NCBI GenBank assembly: GCA_020055655.1
Contig: JAIPUR010000006.1
Span: forward strand, 1-64,000
Direction: 5' to 3'
Length of the DNA: 64,000 nucleotides
Source: Methanosarcinaceae archaeon
GTDB taxonomy: Archaea > Halobacteriota > Methanosarcinia > Methanosarcinales > Methanosarcinaceae
Shown: in pieces, positions 17,898 through 27,487 of the stretch
Layout of the letters: each line of letters begins with the position of its first letter
Position numbering within the stretch: the first letter of the stretch is position 1
Program-made: the position numbers and the translations under genes
Notes under the pieces: model-generated
What the model was told of the DNA's origin: nothing
Databases searched by the model: none
The model's input: only the letters and a program-made list of their open reading frames with translations

Positions 17898-18284
17898 ATG
17901 AAAACTCAAGTCGAAGTTAAAGACCTTAAAGAAGGAAAGTACGTTCTTGTAGATGATGCACCCTGCTCAATTAAGAGCATATCAAAGTCAAAGCCAGGTA
18001 AGCACGGTTCTGCAAAAGCAAGAATTGATGTGATCGGAATTTTTGACAAGCAGAAGAGATCAATTGTAAGTCCTGTATCCGATAAGATCTACGTTCCTAT
18101 TGTAGAGAGAAAGAGCGCACAGGTACTTTCCCTATCAGGCGGTGTTGCACAACTCATGGACATGGCAGACTTCACAACATTCGAGATGAAGGTCCCTGAA
18201 GAATACAAGGACAGAGTCGTTGAAGGTCAGGAAGTACAGTATCTTACAGCAATGGGCAATATAAAGTTCGATTTCAGAAATTAA
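17898..18284 (+). CDS. eif5A: Translation factor aIF5A
   Basis: The protein has 128 residues. It relieves ribosome stalling and needs a (deoxy)hypusine on a conserved Lys, here Lys35 in SKPGKHGSAKA. The N-terminal SH3-like and C-terminal OB domains are complete. A TATA-like ATATATAAAAG (about 17823) and a TTGGAG site before the ATG support an independent promoter. It is followed 24 bases later by agmatinase. Confidence 0.96.
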   Translation: MKTQVEVKDLKEGKYVLVDDAPCSIKSISKSKPGKHGSAKARIDVIGIFDKQKRSIVSPVSDKIYVPIVERKSAQVLSLSGGVAQLMDMADFTTFEMKVPEEYKDRVVEGQEVQYLTAMGNIKFDFRN

Positions 18285-18308
18285 ATCCCAGTTTTTCTTT
18301 GAGAACTT

Positions 18309-19178
18309 ATGTTTTACAAGCCTGAGATGATGGATGCCCTGTCAGACTACGAGTCTGCGAGGTATGCCATATTCGGAGTTCCTTTTGACGGGACATCATC
18401 ATACAGGTCAGGAAGCCGCTGGGCACCGGATGCCATGCGAAAGGCTTCGGAGAATTTTGAAACTTATAATTCTTATTTTGACGTTGACCTTCAAGACCTG
18501 CAAATACATGATGCAGGAAATATCGAACATTACTCTTCAGTGGACCTCATGCTGGAAGAGATCACTTTTGACGTACAGCCCATTGTGAATGATGGAAAGG
18601 TCCTCATTATGATGGGGGGCGAACATTCGTTAACATTACCCTGCGTGAAAGCATGTGCAGAAAAAGCAGGTGACGACTTTGGTGTGCTTGTTCTGGACGC
18701 TCACTTTGACCTGCGTGAAGATTACGGCGGCATAAAGAATAATCATGCATGTGTGTCAAGGAATATTATCGAAGAGGTTACAGATAATTATGTGAGCATC
18801 GGGGTCAGAAGCGGGCCAAAGGAAGAGTGGGTATTCGCAAAAGACAACGATATCAAATATTTCACATCCGATGATGTGCGTGAAATGGGAATTAAACCGG
18901 TAATTGCAGAAGCTCTGGAATACCTGGATTGCAAGCAGATCTACCTCTCCCTGGACATGGATGCTCTTGATCCATCATTTGCACCTGGTCTTGGAACACC
19001 AGAACCATTTGGACTTACAGATTTGGATGTAAGAGAAGTTATACGCATACTTGCACCTATGACGATTGGATTTGATGTCATGGAGATCGCACCGGAGTAT
19101 GATAACGGCCAGAGTGCATTGCTAGGCACGAAACTCCTACGTGAATTCATCGCGGCACATGCGGCAAGTGAAAAATAA
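18309..19178 (+). CDS. speB: Agmatinase (ureohydrolase family)
   Basis: The protein has 289 residues. It hydrolyses agmatine to putrescine and urea, a step to spermidine. All manganese motifs are present: GGEHS, DAHFDLR and SLDMDALDPSFAPG, plus GTPEPFGLT. It lies directly after aIF5A, whose modification needs an aminobutyl donor; in haloarchaea an agmatinase-like protein takes part in deoxyhypusine formation. The pairing suggests a similar link here (inference). Confidence 0.93.
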   Translation: MFYKPEMMDALSDYESARYAIFGVPFDGTSSYRSGSRWAPDAMRKASENFETYNSYFDVDLQDLQIHDAGNIEHYSSVDLMLEEITFDVQPIVNDGKVLIMMGGEHSLTLPCVKACAEKAGDDFGVLVLDAHFDLREDYGGIKNNHACVSRNIIEEVTDNYVSIGVRSGPKEEWVFAKDNDIKYFTSDDVREMGIKPVIAEALEYLDCKQIYLSLDMDALDPSFAPGLGTPEPFGLTDLDVREVIRILAPMTIGFDVMEIAPEYDNGQSALLGTKLLREFIAAHAASEK

Positions 19179-19377
19179 TTAAATCCTATAATTATAGTTC
19201 CAAACTCTTCTTTTGAATATTTCCTGTCAGAGTATTTCACATAATTATCTCCCAGCAATTACTAACTGAATAAAAGATCCATCATAACGTAAAATCGCGA
19301 TTCTGGCATGAGAATCCAAGCTTTCAAGCATAGTTAATTATATACCACCTCCAGACAATGAGTAGTTGATCAGAATC

Positions 19378-20124
19378 ATGAATGATGAAGTAGAAGTAAT
19401 ATGTCCTTCATGCTCACCTAAAATCGAAGTGATGCATGATGTTTTGAAGTCAGGTCAGAATCCAGTAGTAGAATGTCAGGAATGCGGTGACGTACACCCA
19501 ACAACCATTGAAAAGCCAAAAGTAGTTGTTGTGAAGGTGATCATCAGTAAAGAGGATGAATCTTTTACCTGTATGAACCACATGAGCTCAGATGATATCG
19601 TGACAGTTGACGATGAAATAATAGTTGATGATGGCGAATCTGATGAGGTATATCCAATAATAGTCACCTCCATAGAGTCAGGTGACAGAAGACTTGGGGT
19701 TGCAGATGCAGCAAAAATTGATACGATCTGGGGAAGAGCTATCGATGAAGTTGTTGTCAAGATCGCGATACACCAGGGAAAGAGTACCAAACCATTAGAA
19801 AAAAGAGTTCCTGGTGGACAGGAATTCATAGTGGGCGAAAAAGGCACAGCAGGTAGAGAAGAATACCGCATCACCAAAATAAAAATAAGAGATGGAAGTC
19901 TGGTTTCACAAAAGGGAATGGCTGTTGAGGCGAAAGATATCAAAAGGGTATTCGCAGAAGAAGTGAAACATAGAGGATGGGGAGAAGGTAAAACCGCCTG
20001 GAGTGACAGAGGCAGGGATTCCAGCCACAGTTGGGGTTCAAAAAAAGGGAATGGCGAAAGATGGAGTTCAAAAAGAGATGAGAGTGGGTCATCATGGAGT
20101 TCGAGGAAGAAAGAGCGTTATTAA
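19378..20124 (+). CDS. HVO_0476-type zinc-finger protein
   Basis: The protein has about 248 residues. N-terminal CPSC (about residue 8) and CQEC (about residue 34) form a zinc ribbon. A beta-rich central domain follows ([27 protein letters not shown]), and the tail from about residue 200 is Ser/Trp/Gly/Lys-rich, disordered and basic, as in nucleic-acid binding tails. The ATG at 19378 is preferred over a TTG 12 bases upstream. The final 31 bases overlap the start of pcm. Function is unknown; RNA binding is possible. Confidence 0.75.
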   Translation: MNDEVEVICPSCSPKIEVMHDVLKSGQNPVVECQECGDVHPTTIEKPKVVVVKVIISKEDESFTCMNHMSSDDIVTVDDEIIVDDGESDEVYPIIVTSIESGDRRLGVADAAKIDTIWGRAIDEVVVKIAIHQGKSTKPLEKRVPGGQEFIVGEKGTAGREEYRITKIKIRDGSLVSQKGMAVEAKDIKRVFAEEVKHRGWGEGKTAWSDRGRDSSHSWGSKKGNGERWSSKRDESGSSWSSRKKERY

Positions 20125-20738
20125 TTAGATCGCTCAAAAAATACGGGATATCTGATAAAGTTCTTTCAGCAATGGAAGAAGTCCCAAGGCACTTTTTTAT
20201 ACCACAGAGCGAAAGCGGCCGAGCCTATGTAGATACACCTTTGCCAATAGGCAATTCACAGACCATATCTGCCCCGCATATGGTTGCCATAATGTGCAAC
20301 CTGCTGGAACTTGAGGAAGGACAGCATGTGCTTGAGATAGGTACAGGTTCCGGGTATAATGCAGCTGTTATGTCACGACTTGTTGGAGACAGTGGTAGGA
20401 TATACTCTATTGAAAGAATTGAAGAACTAGCTATTTTTGCACAAAAAAATCTCAAAAGAGCAGGATGTTCAAATGTAGAAGTATTACGGGATGACGGCTC
20501 ATCCGGCTATCCTCTAAAAGCACCATATGACAGAATATGTGTTACTGCATCTGCACCTGAAACCCCACTGGCTCTTATAGAACAATTGAAGACTGGTGGA
20601 ATTATGGTCATACCCGAAGGGGGTTCTTATCAGCAACTTTTTGCCATCAAAAAAAATGAAGATGGCAGCATAGTTAAGAAAAAATGGGGAGATGTCTTTT
20701 TTGTACCCCTGATAGGAAAGTACGGTTTTAAGAATTGA
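20094..20738 (+). CDS. pcm: Protein-L-isoaspartate O-methyltransferase
   Basis: The protein has 214 residues. It repairs isoaspartyl residues with S-adenosylmethionine (SAM). Landmarks are [23 protein letters not shown], the SAM-binding [15 protein letters not shown], and DGSSGYP...[11 protein letters not shown]. The gene starts inside the end of the preceding zinc-finger gene in another frame, so the two are likely co-translated. Confidence 0.95.
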   Translation: MEFEEERALLIRSLKKYGISDKVLSAMEEVPRHFFIPQSESGRAYVDTPLPIGNSQTISAPHMVAIMCNLLELEEGQHVLEIGTGSGYNAAVMSRLVGDSGRIYSIERIEELAIFAQKNLKRAGCSNVEVLRDDGSSGYPLKAPYDRICVTASAPETPLALIEQLKTGGIMVIPEGGSYQQLFAIKKNEDGSIVKKKWGDVFFVPLIGKYGFKN

Positions 20739-20833
20739 CCTTCTTACTGACACATCTTTTTTGCGAAATCATTATATTAAGACTAAACTTTATCTAAAAA
20801 CATATTCTGAGCAGACTATCATATATAGCAAAT

Positions 20834-23800
20834 GTGAAAGAGATGAATTCTAAAAATGCATCATGGCAATTCTGGATAGACCGCGGAGGAACTTTTACTG
20901 ACATTATAGCAAAGGCAGATGATGGAAAACTATTGAGCTATAAACTGCTCTCTGTTGACCCGGAGCATTATCAGGATGCAGCAATTGAAGGTATCAGAAG
21001 AATACTCGATGCTAAAAAGGGAGAAGTACTGAAAACCGGACACATAGAGTCTGTCAAAATGGGTACTACCGTAGGAACAAATGCATTACTGGAACGAAAA
21101 GGTGAATCAACCGTACTTGTGACTAGCAGAGGTTTTCGGGACGCTCTGCAGATAGCTTATCAGAACCGGCCAGACATATTTGCACTTAATATAAAATTAC
21201 CAGAGCTGCTCTACAAAGGTGTAGTTGAGGTCAATGAGCGCTACAGTTCCCATGGAGAGATTATTGAAGAGTTGGATATTGAGAAAGCACGGAATGATCT
21301 TGAAAATATATTCTCTTCAGGAATACGCTCACTTGCAATTGTGTTGATGCATGCTTATCGATATCCTGAGCATGAACTTGTTCTCAGAAATATCGCAGAG
21401 GAAATTGGGTTCACACATATATCACTTTCACACGAAGTCAGCCCTCTTATGAAATATGTCAGCAGAGGAGAAACCACTGTGATTGACGCATATCTTTCGC
21501 CAGTGCTGAAAAGATATGTTGATATGGTTAATTCCACTCTGCAGGAAAGTGGAGACAAAACAGATCTGATGTTTATGCAGTCCAACGGAGGCCTTACTGA
21601 TGCCCAGCAGTTCAGAGGAAAAGACTGTATTTTATCCGGGCCTGCCGGTGGAATTGTTGGTGCTGTCAAAACATCTGAAATGGCGGGTTTTGATAAAATA
21701 ATAACATTCGATATGGGAGGAACTTCCACGGATGTGGCGCACTATAGTGGAGAATATGAGAGAAGCTTTGAGACGGAAATCGCAGGGATACACCTTCGAT
21801 CACCAATGCTTCATATCCATACAGTAGCAGCAGGCGGTGGATCCATACTACACTTTGATTCAGGGAGATTCAGAGTCGGACCGGATTCAGCAGGGTCTGA
21901 TCCCGGGCCTGCCTGTTATAGAAAAGGTGGACCTCTTACCGTTACAGATTGCAATTTGATGCTTGGGAAGATACAGCCAAGCTACTTCCCTCAAGTGTTT
22001 GGAAAAGAAGGAGATCTCCCTCTTGACGTAGATATCGTACAGAAAAAATTTGGAGAACTTGCAGAAGAACTGAGAGCATCCACCTGCAAGGAGCATAATG
22101 CAGAAGAGATAGCTGAGGGGTTCCTGAAGATAGCAGTGGAAAATATGGCCAATGCTATCAAAAAAATATCCATCCAGAGAGGGTATGATATCAACAATTA
22201 CGCCCTCTGCTGCTTTGGTGGAGCAGGAGCACAGCATGCATGCAGAGTTGCTGATTCACTGGGACTCAAAAAAATAATAATTCATCAGCTTGCCGGTGTG
22301 CTCTCAGCTTATGGGATGGGACTTGCAGACCAGAGAATACTCAAAGAGCACTCATTTGAAGAACTGCTAAGTAATGAACTTGTGGGAGATCTGGAAAAAT
22401 ATGCATCGGAGCTTGAAACTGCTGGAAAAGAAGAGATGCGTTCACAGGGTGTTCCTGATGAAAGAATAGATGCATTAAACCGGGTACATGTGAAGTATAA
22501 GGGAACTGATACTGCTCTCATGATTGAAATGGCTGACATGAGAAACATTATTGATGAATTCAATGATGAGCACAAAAAGCGTTTTGGTTTCATTATTGAA
22601 AATAAAGAACATATTGTGGAATCTCTCTCCGTGGAAATAATAGGACTAGGAGATGTACTTCATGATCTCGGAAGAACTTGGGACAGAGAAAATGAAGTAT
22701 CAAATGCTCTCCTTGAATATGTGAACATATTCAGCTATGGAAAATTCAACAAAACACCGGTACTAATGCGCAGACATATTTTGCCTGGTAAGGAAGCTAT
22801 CGGGCCTGCAATAATTATTGAAGATAATACCACCGTTATTGTTGAACCGGGTTGGAAAGCATTAGTTATGGAAGATGGAAATATGCTGCTTACAAAAGAA
22901 GGCACGGTTTTGGATGTTGAAGATGTAGGTACGGAAGCCGATCCTGTAATGCTTGAGATATTCAATAGCCGTTTCATGTCAATTGCAGAACAAATGGGAT
23001 ATACGCTTCAGAATACAGCTTATTCTGTGAACATCAAGGAAAGGCTTGATTTTTCATGTGCTGTTTTTGACAGGGGCGGAAACCTTGTAGCCAATGCACC
23101 TCATATTCCGGTTCATCTGGGTTCCATGGGAGAGAGTGTCAGATCAGTTATTGAGCAATTTAATGATATGCAGTCGGGTGATGCATACATGCTTAATTCA
23201 CCATATGATGGGGGAACACACCTCCCTGATATTACGGTAGTAACTCCCGTGTTTTATGATAATGAACTGACATTCTATCTTGCATCCAGGGGACACCATG
23301 CAGATGTAGGCGGAATCAGTCCGGGCTCGATGCCACCAGCGAGTAATCATATCGAAGAAGAAGGACTGCTGACCCGGGGATTTAAATTGATGGAAAGCGG
23401 ACATTTCCATAATGAAGACTTGAAAAATTGGTTGCTTTCCGGGAAGTATCCGGCACGTAACCCTCAGCAGAACATTGCAGACCTCAAGGCACAGGTGGCT
23501 GCAAATGAAAAAGGTGCAGAGGAATTGAGAAAACTTGTTGAGCAATTCTCAGTTGAAACTGTGAATGCATACATGCAGCATGTACAGGATAATGCAGAAG
23601 CAGCCGTAAGAAACGCTATTTCTTTACTTGATGATGGAGAAGCTGAGCAGCTATTCGATGATGGAACTTCGATCCATGTAAAAGTGAGCATTGAGCATGA
23701 GAAACAAAAAGCTATTGTGGACCTCTCAGGTAGTTCAACTCAGCACCCTGGAAATCTGAATGCTCCGACTGCTATTTGCAAGGCTGCGGTGCTCTACGTG

Positions 23801-24469
23801 TTCAGAGCTCTGGTTCAGGAAGACATACCCTTGAATGAGGGATGCCTGAAACCGATCGATATCATAATACCCGAATCAAGCATGCTGAATCCAAAATATC
23901 CGGCTGCGGTAGTTGCTGGAAATGTTGAGACCTCACAGCACATTGTGGATGCGCTCCTGACAGCTCTTGGAGTTATGGCAGGATCCCAGGGAACTATGAA
24001 CAATTTCACTTTTGGTAACGAGGAATTCCAGTATTATGAAACGATATGCGGCGGTTCTGGCGCAGGTGATGGATTCCACGGAACAGATGCTGTACAGACA
24101 CATATGACAAATTCCAGGATCACTGACCCCGAGGTGCTGGAATGGAGATTTCCTGTTATGCTAGAAGAGTTTTCCATACGCAAGGGAAGTGGTGGAAATG
24201 GAGAATTCAGAGGTGGAAATGGAAGTGTCAGGAAAATACGCTTTGTTGAACCCATGAATGCGGCTGTGATCTCAAGTCACAGGGAAGTGAGTACTTCCGG
24301 CCTGAAAGGTGGTGAGGATGGAAAATGTGGCCACAACTACGTTCTGAAGGAGAGCGGAGAGATTCTGGAACTTTCGGGAAGATCTGAGTTGAAAATGAAT
24401 GCAGGAGATGTTTTCGTCATTGAGACTCCGGGTGGTGGAGCATTTGGAACGGTGAGAACTATAAAGTAA
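20834..24469 (+). CDS. 5-oxoprolinase/hydantoinase, fused HyuA-HyuB
   Basis: The protein has 1211 residues in one chain. Residues 1-700 are the ATP-binding HyuA part (WIDRGGTFTDI, MGTTVGTNALLERKG, SNGGLTDA, FDMGGTSTDV, CFGGAGAQHACRVADSLG). From about 710 on is the HyuB part (FNSRFMSIAEQMGYTLQN, NSPYDGGTHLPDI, HHADVGGISPGSMPP, ETICGGSGAG). The reaction is ATP-dependent opening of 5-oxoproline to glutamate, or of a hydantoin. In many prokaryotes these are two genes; the fused form resembles eukaryotic OPLAH. GTG at 20834 and ATG at 20843 are both possible starts. The exact substrate is uncertain. Confidence 0.88.
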   Translation: MKEMNSKNASWQFWIDRGGTFTDIIAKADDGKLLSYKLLSVDPEHYQDAAIEGIRRILDAKKGEVLKTGHIESVKMGTTVGTNALLERKGESTVLVTSRGFRDALQIAYQNRPDIFALNIKLPELLYKGVVEVNERYSSHGEIIEELDIEKARNDLENIFSSGIRSLAIVLMHAYRYPEHELVLRNIAEEIGFTHISLSHEVSPLMKYVSRGETTVIDAYLSPVLKRYVDMVNSTLQESGDKTDLMFMQSNGGLTDAQQFRGKDCILSGPAGGIVGAVKTSEMAGFDKIITFDMGGTSTDVAHYSGEYERSFETEIAGIHLRSPMLHIHTVAAGGGSILHFDSGRFRVGPDSAGSDPGPACYRKGGPLTVTDCNLMLGKIQPSYFPQVFGKEGDLPLDVDIVQKKFGELAEELRASTCKEHNAEEIAEGFLKIAVENMANAIKKISIQRGYDINNYALCCFGGAGAQHACRVADSLGLKKIIIHQLAGVLSAYGMGLADQRILKEHSFEELLSNELVGDLEKYASELETAGKEEMRSQGVPDERIDALNRVHVKYKGTDTALMIEMADMRNIIDEFNDEHKKRFGFIIENKEHIVESLSVEIIGLGDVLHDLGRTWDRENEVSNALLEYVNIFSYGKFNKTPVLMRRHILPGKEAIGPAIIIEDNTTVIVEPGWKALVMEDGNMLLTKEGTVLDVEDVGTEADPVMLEIFNSRFMSIAEQMGYTLQNTAYSVNIKERLDFSCAVFDRGGNLVANAPHIPVHLGSMGESVRSVIEQFNDMQSGDAYMLNSPYDGGTHLPDITVVTPVFYDNELTFYLASRGHHADVGGISPGSMPPASNHIEEEGLLTRGFKLMESGHFHNEDLKNWLLSGKYPARNPQQNIADLKAQVAANEKGAEELRKLVEQFSVETVNAYMQHVQDNAEAAVRNAISLLDDGEAEQLFDDGTSIHVKVSIEHEKQKAIVDLSGSSTQHPGNLNAPTAICKAAVLYVFRALVQEDIPLNEGCLKPIDIIIPESSMLNPKYPAAVVAGNVETSQHIVDALLTALGVMAGSQGTMNNFTFGNEEFQYYETICGGSGAGDGFHGTDAVQTHMTNSRITDPEVLEWRFPVMLEEFSIRKGSGGNGEFRGGNGSVRKIRFVEPMNAAVISSHREVSTSGLKGGEDGKCGHNYVLKESGEILELSGRSELKMNAGDVFVIETPGGGAFGTVRTIK

Positions 24470-24524
24470 GCTCGCATCTTAAGTTAGTATTGAAATTCCT
24501 AGCTAATCACAAAAAATTGATACC

Positions 24525-24983
24525 ATGAATTCTGCTAAAGATACAAAAACAGTTACTGTGAAGGGTGTATTCATGCTCAATACAGCAGGGAAGACCATGC
24601 CTTCAGTGATGTTAGAGGACGATACCGGGGCTTTTATGCCGATCACTATTGGTAATACCGAAGCAGTATCGATAAATTCCGTGGTCAAAGAGGAAACCAT
24701 GCCACGTCCTTTAACCCATGATCTTATAGACAGCATTATCAAGAGACTTGGTATGAAAGTGGAGATCGCACTTATCGATGAGAAGATCGACGACATCTAT
24801 TATGCAAGGCTTACACTGAGTAAGGATGGAGTGGGAATGGAATTTGATGCAAGGCCAAGCGATTGCATTGCCATTGCACTACGTGATGATGCACCTATCC
24901 TGATAGATACTGAACTTTTCAATGAGAGTTCCATGAGCAAGGATAAATTCCACAGTTCGAGAGATGGTATCATTCTCGAATGA
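24525..24983 (+). CDS. DUF151/bifunctional nuclease family protein
   Basis: The protein has 152 residues. The fold markers are MPSVMLEDDTGAFMPITIGNTEA, the R/H-containing RPLTHDLIDSII and FDARPSDCIAIALRDDAPI. The family includes plant bifunctional nucleases, but the function in archaea is unknown. It overlaps the following membrane gene by four bases (ATGA), so they form a two-gene unit. Confidence 0.85.
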   Translation: MNSAKDTKTVTVKGVFMLNTAGKTMPSVMLEDDTGAFMPITIGNTEAVSINSVVKEETMPRPLTHDLIDSIIKRLGMKVEIALIDEKIDDIYYARLTLSKDGVGMEFDARPSDCIAIALRDDAPILIDTELFNESSMSKDKFHSSRDGIILE

Positions 24984-25726
24984 GAGAATCAGATCATACG
25001 CTAGAACAGGATTATTCCATGAGACATCGCATATTCTACAACCCTCTCCAATTTATTTTTACACTCATTCTGGGAGCGATACTTGCATTTAGTGTGTCCA
25101 TTCTCTTCTTTGGAATTGCCAGCACCGCTTTTGCAAGGATAGGATTTTCCTGGACCGATGCTTTCCTCCTGCTCTTCCTCTCACTTATCGGAAGCCATGT
25201 TAACATTCCCCTCACCACCATCGAGACAAATAATCCCATCGATAAGCAGAAATACGTAAAAGCATTTGGAATCTCATACAGAGTCCCTTTCAAGCAATCC
25301 TTCAGAACGAAGACCACAATTGCAGCAAATATGGGAGGAGCCATCATCCCGACAATGGTAGCTTTCTACCTCCTCACCATCTTCCCTGATGCCCTCACTT
25401 ACTGCATCTCAGCAACCATATTCGTGACCGTTGTCACAAAGCTGGTAGCCCGCCCTGTAAAAGGAGTTGGCATTGTATCCCCTGCACTCGTCCCGCCACT
25501 TTCAGCAGCCATCATTTCGACCATAGTTATCGCAGCAGCCAACGCCCACCCAGATCTTCTTTTCGCAACCGCCTACATCAGCGGCACCATGGGCACCCTC
25601 ATCGGTGCAGACCTCCTGAACCTCAGATCCATTACAAAGCTCGGCGCACCCGTTGTGAGTATCGGCGGCGCAGGCACTTTTGATGGCATTTTTTTGGCAG
25701 GGGTGCTGGCGGTGTTGTTGGTTTGA
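24980..25726 (+). CDS. DUF1614 family membrane protein
   Basis: The protein has 248 residues with six or more hydrophobic segments. The family-typical cytoplasmic stretch SHVNIPLTTIETNNP is followed by NMGGAIIPTMVAF and a Gly-rich end (GAPVVSIGGAGTFDGIFLAG). It probably transports or binds something in the membrane, but the function is unknown. Codons end in C more often than in most neighbours, which may indicate a different expression level or origin. Confidence 0.82.
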   Translation: MRESDHTLEQDYSMRHRIFYNPLQFIFTLILGAILAFSVSILFFGIASTAFARIGFSWTDAFLLLFLSLIGSHVNIPLTTIETNNPIDKQKYVKAFGISYRVPFKQSFRTKTTIAANMGGAIIPTMVAFYLLTIFPDALTYCISATIFVTVVTKLVARPVKGVGIVSPALVPPLSAAIISTIVIAAANAHPDLLFATAYISGTMGTLIGADLLNLRSITKLGAPVVSIGGAGTFDGIFLAGVLAVLLV

Positions 25727-25779
25727 ATGAAATGAAAATTAAAACAGACAATGCAATATATAGGTTTAAATAAAAAAAT

Positions 25780-26118
25780 TCATTCAAGCTTAGAAATAAG
25801 CATCTCAATTTTTCTCTCGATTGCAGGCAACTCTGTTTCAAGAGTATCCCAGACCAGGTCATAATCGACATTAAAATACGCATGGATGAGCCGATCCCGC
25901 ATACCTGCAATATTGCGCCATGGGATGTCATTGTCTAGTAACTTTATATCATCAGGAATGGATTTTGCAGCCTCTCCGATAACCTCAAGTTGGCGCACGA
26001 CAGCACTTTTAGTTTTCTCATCTTCCAGAAACGATTCCCTGTCCATTCCAGAAGTAAAATCCATTGCAAGTCTTGCAGCCGAGAGAATTTCAGACAGGTA
26101 AAGAATTGGAGATCTCAT
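25780..26118 (-). CDS. hepT: HepT-type ribonuclease toxin (DUF86)
   Basis: The protein is an all-helical 112 residues. The toxin signature Rx4HxY is present as RDRLIHAY (Arg74, His79, Tyr81). In characterised MNT/HepT systems the Tyr is AMP-modified by the MntA antitoxin, which blocks RNase activity. It starts within the end of the mntA gene (ATGA overlap). The residues are intact, so it should be active. Confidence 0.9.
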   Translation of the reverse strand: MRSPILYLSEILSAARLAMDFTSGMDRESFLEDEKTKSAVVRQLEVIGEAAKSIPDDIKLLDNDIPWRNIAGMRDRLIHAYFNVDYDLVWDTLETELPAIERKIEMLISKLE

Positions 26119-26417
26119 ACTGTCACCAATTCATTCAGCACATCATCACGCATCATGGGGTGTAATGACTTTTCCGAAACCACATCCACAGGAATACACA
26201 ATAAGTTCTCGAGGTACTCTGATACAGCCACAAGGTCAAGAAGCGTTGCACCCTTATCAAATCTAACAAGCACATCCACATCGCTTTCGCTACTCTGTTC
26301 ACCGCGGGCATATGAGCCGAAAATTCCAATTACCTCCGCCTTGAATTGAGTTTTGATATCAGAGGCATTGTTCTGGATTAACTTCCGAATTGTATCTTTA
26401 TCCATTTGCTTTCCCAT
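26115..26417 (-). CDS. mntA: MntA-type nucleotidyltransferase antitoxin
   Basis: The protein has 100 residues. A minimal nucleotidyltransferase motif GSx10DxD is present: GSYARGEQSSESDVDVL (Gly34, Ser35, Asp46, Asp48). It is the antitoxin partner of HepT, inactivating it by AMP transfer. The start may be the ATG at 26417 or at 26405, and neither has a strong ribosome site. Antitoxin first and toxin second is the usual order for this family. Confidence 0.9.
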   Translation of the reverse strand: MGKQMDKDTIRKLIQNNASDIKTQFKAEVIGIFGSYARGEQSSESDVDVLVRFDKGATLLDLVAVSEYLENLLCIPVDVVSEKSLHPMMRDDVLNELVTV

Positions 26418-26544
26418 GAGTTCAGTTATTGCTTAATCATCAATTATATCTACAATACTTTTGCAAATTTAGCTAATAAATATGTAGGGTAGTGTTCCCT
26501 TATATATTCATGTCAATTTCAATTATAAAAAGAAATTCACTCAC

Positions 26545-26612
26545 ACAACAACTCTTAAATAAAGAATCCGTATCTTCCTATTAAAAACGTAAACTGCCAA
26601 GCATCTTGGCAG
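26545..26612 (+). promoter_or_regulatory. hisF leader: TATA box and perfect hairpin
   Basis: CTTAAATA near 26552 is a likely TATA box, placing a transcription start near 26580. Directly after it lies a perfect inverted repeat, CTGCCAAG (26594-26601), loop CAT, CTTGGCAG (26605-26612). No T-run follows, so it is not an intrinsic terminator. It ends 40 bases before the hisF ATG and could be an RNA hairpin or an operator. Confidence 0.5.
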
Positions 26613-26652
26613 ATTCCAGATAATCAAATTCAGGGAAAAGGATATTCACAAA

Positions 26653-27477
26653 ATGACGCTCACAAAAAGGATCATACCATGTCTTGATGTAACGCTTGAT
26701 GAAGCCGGGGGAACGGTTGTCAAGGGTATTGAATTTGTAGACCTGAGAAAAGCAGGCGACCCCGTGGAACTTGCCAAGAGGTATAATGAACAGGGAGCTG
26801 ACGAGCTTGTATTTCTGGACATTACGGCTTCCCATGAGGGCAGGGGTACCATGGTCGATGTTATAGAAAGGACTGCAAATGAGGTATTCATTCCGCTCAC
26901 TGTTGGTGGCGGAATTAACACCATCGATGATGTACGCCAGATATTGCGTGCAGGTGCTGACAAAGTGTCCGTGAACACTGCTGCTGTCAAGAACCCTCAA
27001 TTGATCAAGGAAGCATCTGACATATTCGGATCCCAGTGCATAGTTACTGCAATTGATTGCAGAAGGAATCTCGATGTTGAGAACAACACTGACAAGAGGA
27101 TCCTTGAGCTTGAGGACGGTACTCCTGCATGGTATGAGGTCGTCATTTACGGTGGACGTGAACCAACCGGAATCGATGCAGTACAGTGGGGTAAAAAAGT
27201 AGAAGAACTCGGTGCAGGAGAGATATTGCTTACCAGCATGGCAAGGGATGGAACCTACGATGGATTTGACGTGCCGATAACAAGAAAACTCTCAGAAGAG
27301 CTGGAAATACCCATCATCGCATCCGGAGGAGTTGGAAATCCAGAGCATGCCTACCAGGGATTCACCGATGCAAAAGCTGACGCTGCACTTGCTGCGAGCA
27401 TTTTCCACTTTGGGGAATACACCGTAAGGGACGTTAAGGAATATCTCAAAGAAAAAGACATACCTGTAAGACTTTAG
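26653..27477 (+). CDS. hisF: Imidazole glycerol phosphate synthase cyclase subunit HisF
   Basis: The protein is a TIM barrel of 274 residues. Together with HisH it converts PRFAR and ammonia to imidazole glycerol phosphate and AICAR in histidine synthesis. Catalytic Asp12 (IIPCLDVT) and the second Asp in VTAIDCRR are present. So are the phosphate sites GGGINTIDD and ASGGVGN. It is followed 10 bases later by a MazG-type gene. The AICAR released feeds PurH, encoded later in the window. Confidence 0.96.
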   Translation: MTLTKRIIPCLDVTLDEAGGTVVKGIEFVDLRKAGDPVELAKRYNEQGADELVFLDITASHEGRGTMVDVIERTANEVFIPLTVGGGINTIDDVRQILRAGADKVSVNTAAVKNPQLIKEASDIFGSQCIVTAIDCRRNLDVENNTDKRILELEDGTPAWYEVVIYGGREPTGIDAVQWGKKVEELGAGEILLTSMARDGTYDGFDVPITRKLSEELEIPIIASGGVGNPEHAYQGFTDAKADAALAASIFHFGEYTVRDVKEYLKEKDIPVRL

Positions 27478-27487
27478 GGGAATTATC

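Noticed and set aside
24980-25726. Recent horizontal transfer of the DUF1614 gene from its C-ending codon bias
   Set aside because: The gene overlaps its neighbour and the family is common in methanogens; high expression could explain the bias.
26581-27000. Antisense frame over hisF
   Set aside because: Covers the hisF leader and catalytic region on the other strand, no ribosome site and no homology seen.
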